A DNA stretch of 64,000 nucleotides, taken from positions 9,186,001-9,250,000 of the forward strand of contig NC_084682.1 of assembly GCF_028389875.1 (NCBI RefSeq). Reading direction: 5' to 3'. The notes below the pieces were generated by a model. It did not search any database. It was not told the DNA's origin and saw nothing but the letters and a program-made list of their open reading frames with translations. Source of the stretch: Rhea pennata. Its lineage: Eukaryota; Chordata; Aves; Rheiformes; Rheidae. A program made the position numbers and the translations under genes. Below, in pieces: positions 59,601-64,000 of this stretch. Position 1 is the stretch's first letter. Each line of letters opens with the position of its first letter.

Positions 59601-62600
59601 AGGCCTTTTAAGCGAGGGAGGACATGCGTTTTCAGTAATTGCTCTGTCGAGAGAGCACAAGGCTGTGGGGGGCCCTTTTGGGCCTGTCAGGTAGACACCG
59701 ACCGTGGTAGATGTTAGTGCTCTGCGTCCTGGTTGCTTTCCTGCTAGTGGTTTTCTTTAACTTCATTAAAGTCCATTATAGCTTGAAAATTTTCTTGCTT
59801 TTCAATGACTTTGTTCAAAGACCCATTCTGACTCTGCAGTGGTTGTTAAAAGTGACTTAATGGAGCTTTCCATTAGAAGAATTAGATAATATTTGCCTTT
59901 GGCACTTCTTAACTCAGACTTTTTCCCAGAGATGCAAAAACTACATTAAAGAGATTAAAAAAAAATCTTTTAGAAATCATTTCTTGAAGTCTGGCAAATG
60001 GAAGTGAAACAATTAACCTTTGCTTTATTAAGAATGGAGCTTCCCAAAGTATCATCTGTGCAGTATGTAAATGTGGGTGATCATCACTAGAGTACTGCTT
60101 TTAAGATGAGCTGACTTGTGCTTCTCCAGCTCTGGGAAAGAAAGGATGGAAACAGATGAAACAGTTGAACGTTTTCTGCTTGGGAAGAAGAATCTCTGCT
60201 GTGTTGTTTTTCCCCTAAGAAAATGTATTTCACATTCCTCCAGTAGGAAGTGGAGAAGAACGTGCTGTCAGCAGCTGAGCTCCTTCCACCCTAGACGTGA
60301 TTACTTTCTTAGCAGGGTGGGGAGGAGGTGAGTGTTGTCTATATACCGGTTTAATTAATGAAATCCTCTTCGTAGAAGTATCCTGCCCTTTAGCTATCCT
60401 TCTGCTTCCTAACCAGGAGCGCTGTTTTCAGTCGTGAAACCTAGTAAAAAACAAGACTAATGCCTGGGTTATATTAATTGCTGATTGAATACGTTATTGT
60501 AGGATGTTGCCCCAGATGCTCTTCAGGTAGATTCTAGGTTTGATTTTGTGAAAAGCTGGTAGGTGTCAAAGTCAAAAATCCGTGCTTAAGTAGCAGAAAA
60601 AGCACTGACACTGAGCTTACGGTGGAGCGATGCCTTGGCTGAATGACAGGCAAGGACTAGCCCAGCAGGCTGGTTATGCCTGGTGGAAATACGCTCTGCG
60701 TTCACCCCGTGCGTGTGATTTTAATCATTTTTTCCTCTGTACGCTGCAAAGGGTTTCTGCTTGTGGTATATTACAACCTCTGGCTCCTGGCAAATTACAG
60801 AAAATTCTCATGAATAAACTAATCACATCCTTTTCAACATCCCCCCACTACCCCTCCAGCCTTGATTTGCTAGCCTGAAGCTGCAGAGAGCCTTTAACCA
60901 CCTATGTGAAAAATCATTCCTCGTAGAAGCTCCCCAGCAAGGAGAGTCGCAGTTGGGCAGAGAAAGCCACTTGCTCTGCTGCTGTCAGCTTGTGTTGAGT
61001 TATTTTGGTGTCTGAGACCGAAGTCTTGCTGCTGTGAAGGCATGTGAGGCATTAGGCAGGAGTGATTTGTTCTCTTTCTTTTCTTAGTAAATGGGCTGAG
61101 CCCTCCTAACTCGCTTGTGTCTTACAGGTGCAGAAATGCTCCTTTATGGCTTTACAGAAAGGCAATAACAAGATGCCGTTTTCTGAGTTGAAGCCAGGCT
61201 GTAAAGAAAAGAGGGTCATATTCCTTTAGTTCTACCAAGGTGATATTTTCAGGGAAGATGTAATTAATATTTCATTGCCTGTTTTCAGCTCAGTCCATAG
61301 GGAGAACAGTGATTGCTGTGTCTTGACTGGGAAGTGCAGCAGTATGGCCGAGACCAAGACTTTGCACTTCTCAGTCGCTTCTGCTCTGGCGTTTCCCCTT
61401 GGAAGATCTGGACGGCGACTGTTGCTCAGTCGTGCTGATGAGTGGGTCTAGTTAGCTTCAACTATACAACAGGAGTGGGAGAGTCCCTCTGTGTGAAAGT
61501 GAACTCTGCTTCCAGTCAGGGCTGGCTCTCTGGTCTTGGGGACATCTGACCGAAGGAATGGTGATCAAGCCGACTGTATTTGCTCACTCTCTCCTTCCTT
61601 CCTGGTAGGAGCCACCTTCCCCACTGCTCCCCTGCTTAGGCAGGGTTCTTCTCTTAGTGCAGAAAATTACATCTGTGAAATACCTTTAAACACATCTCTG
61701 AATGGAAGACCTTATCCAGGCTGCAGGAGTCACCTGGAGCCGGCGTCCCTTCACAGCCAGGCTGCCCTAAGCAGGCAGTAGTTACTGCAGACGTGCTAGT
61801 CTGAGGTGGTTGTGGAGCCCCGAGCCGGCAGCGTGTGGTCTCTGCAGAATGGTACGTCTCTGCTCCCTACGGAGGGCCGTGACAGGTAATGGCAAGAACA
61901 GTTTCTAGTTATCTGCAGTAGTCAAGAGACGGGAAGACATCTAGGTCTCCTAGTCCGAGCTCTTTCCTCACGGTGTAGGACTGATGTGAAGTACAGTGGG
62001 ACTGCTGTTGCCACAGAAGCGAGTGTTGTTGTGTTGCCCGTCACTGTGCTGGAGCTAAGAGGTAGTGAACAGCCCAAAGCAGCCACCCTGCCCTGCTGCC
62101 ACATTAACCCTTTGAGGCCTTGAGGGATACACACACCCTGGTAACCATTAATTTGGGCTGGTGCACTGGCCAATCCTTGTCTGTCTTTTGCAGCATCTAT
62201 CATTAAATAGGGGTTGTAAGCAGCCTGAGTTGGAATGAACTGTATTATTAACATAGGCGGAGTTTGTCACAGGCAGCCCCAGGAGGGCGTGCTGCAATTC
62301 TAGACTTTCCACTTGCATTGCATCCTGAGGGGGTTATCTTCTCTCTGGTGCCAGAAGGATGTGTGTGCACAAGCATCTTGCATCCACAGTGTTGTCAGAC
62401 TTGTCCCTGTGCAACACTTGTAGGGATGGGAAGGCCCAAAGCTGGGGGTTCATGATAAAAATGAACACGTGTGTGTGTGTGTGTACATACATACATATTT
62501 CCTATAAATTCATGAAGAAACATGTCCTGCAATTCTCAGCTGACTCTTTCCCCCTTACACTAACAACTACCTTTTGGCATTCAGAGTTTGTGTAGAGAGT

Positions 62601-64000
62601 ACTTAATAAGATGCCATCTGAAATGAGTTGTATTTGCAGATGAACCTAACCAGCAGCCATACTTCCCCCTTACCACCAGCTTGCTGGGCTCTGTGCCTGG
62701 CTGTTGACGATGTCAGCCAGGACGTGTCTGATAATGAGCGGTGACGTGTTTCCTCTAGGTATCATTACACTTACAGATCATTATTTCACATGCTCTGTAA
62801 TAGCTGGACCCAAACTCTCACACTGCTGCAAAAAGCACCCTCAGTAAACCCACCTTCCCCTTCCTTTCTCTTCCCACAGGCAAGGAGGTAAGAGTTTTGC
62901 CAGCTCTGTAAGAACCCAGCCTGAGATGTGGGAGTCCTGCAGAGGAGCTGTCGGTATACTCTGCTCCTGCATTTATTGTTCCTACCTCGACTCTCTTAGC
63001 AGCAGCACTCAGTCTTGCTGGAAATGGTTTGGCAAGCAACTGAGGAAAATAAATCCAGATGAATAGATTAGAGTTTAAGCTGGCAGCACAGCACTGCTCC
63101 TTGATTTCTGCCTGGGGGTGTGCTCAAGCAGGGGTCTACAGCCATTGCTGGCCCTTGAGCTGTGCACAGCGTCGCGGGGAACAGTCCTCGTTGGACTGAG
63201 CGACATTTATTCATTTCTTCTCTCTCCGAGCGATGTCAGAGTATTCGCAAGCAGTGTGTTGCCTGCACAGCCTGGGTTGAGGGCAGCAATTAGGAGGTTC
63301 CTGCTGAGAGCAAGAAACTGCTGTGGGGTGGGCAGGAAGGATGGAAGAGAGGAGGTGTGAACGCGGGCTGCAGGGAGTCTGCCTTGCAGCAGCTGGATTG
63401 AGGCATGGCCTGGTGCTAATTTGGTAAATTGTTTAAATGATATTAGTAGCTCTGATGAAGACAGCGTCTGGAAGGATTAGCGTCACTGTCTTTCAGCCTT
63501 GGGATACTGGTTCAAATCCAATTTTGTCATTTCAGTGAGAAAGTCATAATAAAATATGATGTCAGTGATACTGCAGTTAGCATGGAAAAAGTGTAGACAT
63601 ATGTCTGTTCTATGACTATGTTTTGTTTTGACCTGCCGGTTAAAATACATGATCCTTAAATTTTGTCATGGAGGTCAAGCTGAAGACCACCTCTTGAAAC
63701 TATCAGAGATCTTTTCTTGAAGAAAGGCCAGATTGGGAAGATGCCCTTTTGTCAAAGGCATGAAACGGGCCCGGGAGCTCAGGCAGAGAACTTCAGTCTA
63801 CAGCTGAACTTCCCGAGAGATGAGAGCCCGATGGATGAGGCCGTTTGACTCCAAGCCAGTGAGGGTGCAGCTTGATTTAGTAAGGTGGAGCTTGGTTAAC
63901 AGATCAATGTAAATATTCTTTTTTATCTGTAGCTGAAAAATCTGGAAGGTTAATGCTAGCGAGAAAATGCTCCAAAATGAAACAAAACCCCTACACCACT
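56614..64000 (+). other. CLIP2: CLIP2 intron 3 (partial, runs off the window)
   Basis: This begins with the donor GTGAGT. No frame in these 7.4 kb encodes the second CAP-Gly domain (expected GETDFAKGEWCG-type sequence) or the coiled coil, so exon 4 lies beyond 64000. Contents are A-rich runs near 57.0 kb, a T-run near 59.36 kb and a (GT)8 tract. An open frame of 155 codons at 58920-59387 has ordinary intron composition and no recognisable domain. Confidence 0.8.
62469..62484. repeat. (GT)8 microsatellite
   Basis: Eight perfect GT units followed by ACATACATACATA in intron 3. Confidence 0.95.

Noticed and set aside
63490..63530. GGTTCAAATCC, resembling a tRNA B box
   Set aside because: No matching A box, acceptor stem or cloverleaf could be drawn around it. 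At most it is a scrap of a tRNA-derived SINE.
56614..64000. Search for the exon encoding the second CAP-Gly domain
   Set aside because: No frame contains the expected GETDFAKGEWCG-type or GKNDGAVAGTRYF-type sequence. The exon must be right of the window.

Overview
The window looks like vertebrate nuclear DNA, most likely from a bird or another sauropsid. Three things point that way: long AT-moderate introns with few repeats, degraded CR1-like LINE and MIR-like SINE remnants, and coding exons that are GC-richer than their surroundings. No bacterial-type gene organisation, CRISPR array, rRNA or convincing tRNA gene was seen.

The one gene I can name is CLIP2 (CLIP-115, a cytoplasmic linker protein that tracks microtubule plus ends), on the + strand. 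Only its 5' part is present. A CpG-island promoter with a noncoding first exon lies near 17.1-17.5 kb. The first coding exon is 34390-34610 (ATG at 34499). The next exon, 56075-56613, encodes the first CAP-Gly domain. The two coding pieces join in phase and give 217 residues, ending just before the second CAP-Gly domain, whose exon must lie to the right of the window. Introns 1, 2 and 3 (partial) take up nearly all of the right three quarters.

Layout: 1-480 may hold the last exon and poly(A) signal of an unrecognised + strand gene. From 482 to about 16.9 kb is intergenic sequence with old repeats only. From 16.9 to 18.1 kb is the GC-rich CLIP2 promoter region. Intron 1 (about 17.5-34.4 kb) has MIR and CR1 remnants and a (TC)17 tract. 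Intron 2 (34.6-56.1 kb) has two unexpected CpG-rich patches, at about 41.93-42.25 kb and 48.11-48.24 kb. The second carries an NRF1 consensus, an ETS-type core and a consensus splice donor, so it is a candidate alternative promoter with its own first exon. Intron 3 runs off the right end.

Most open frames in the window are chance. The longest, on both strands of the 17-18 kb CpG island, are open only because GC-rich sequence has few stop codons. I found no clearly new biological system. The observations most worth testing are the two intronic CpG patches, the 11-codon upstream ORF in the CLIP2 leader, and the possible terminal exon at the left edge.
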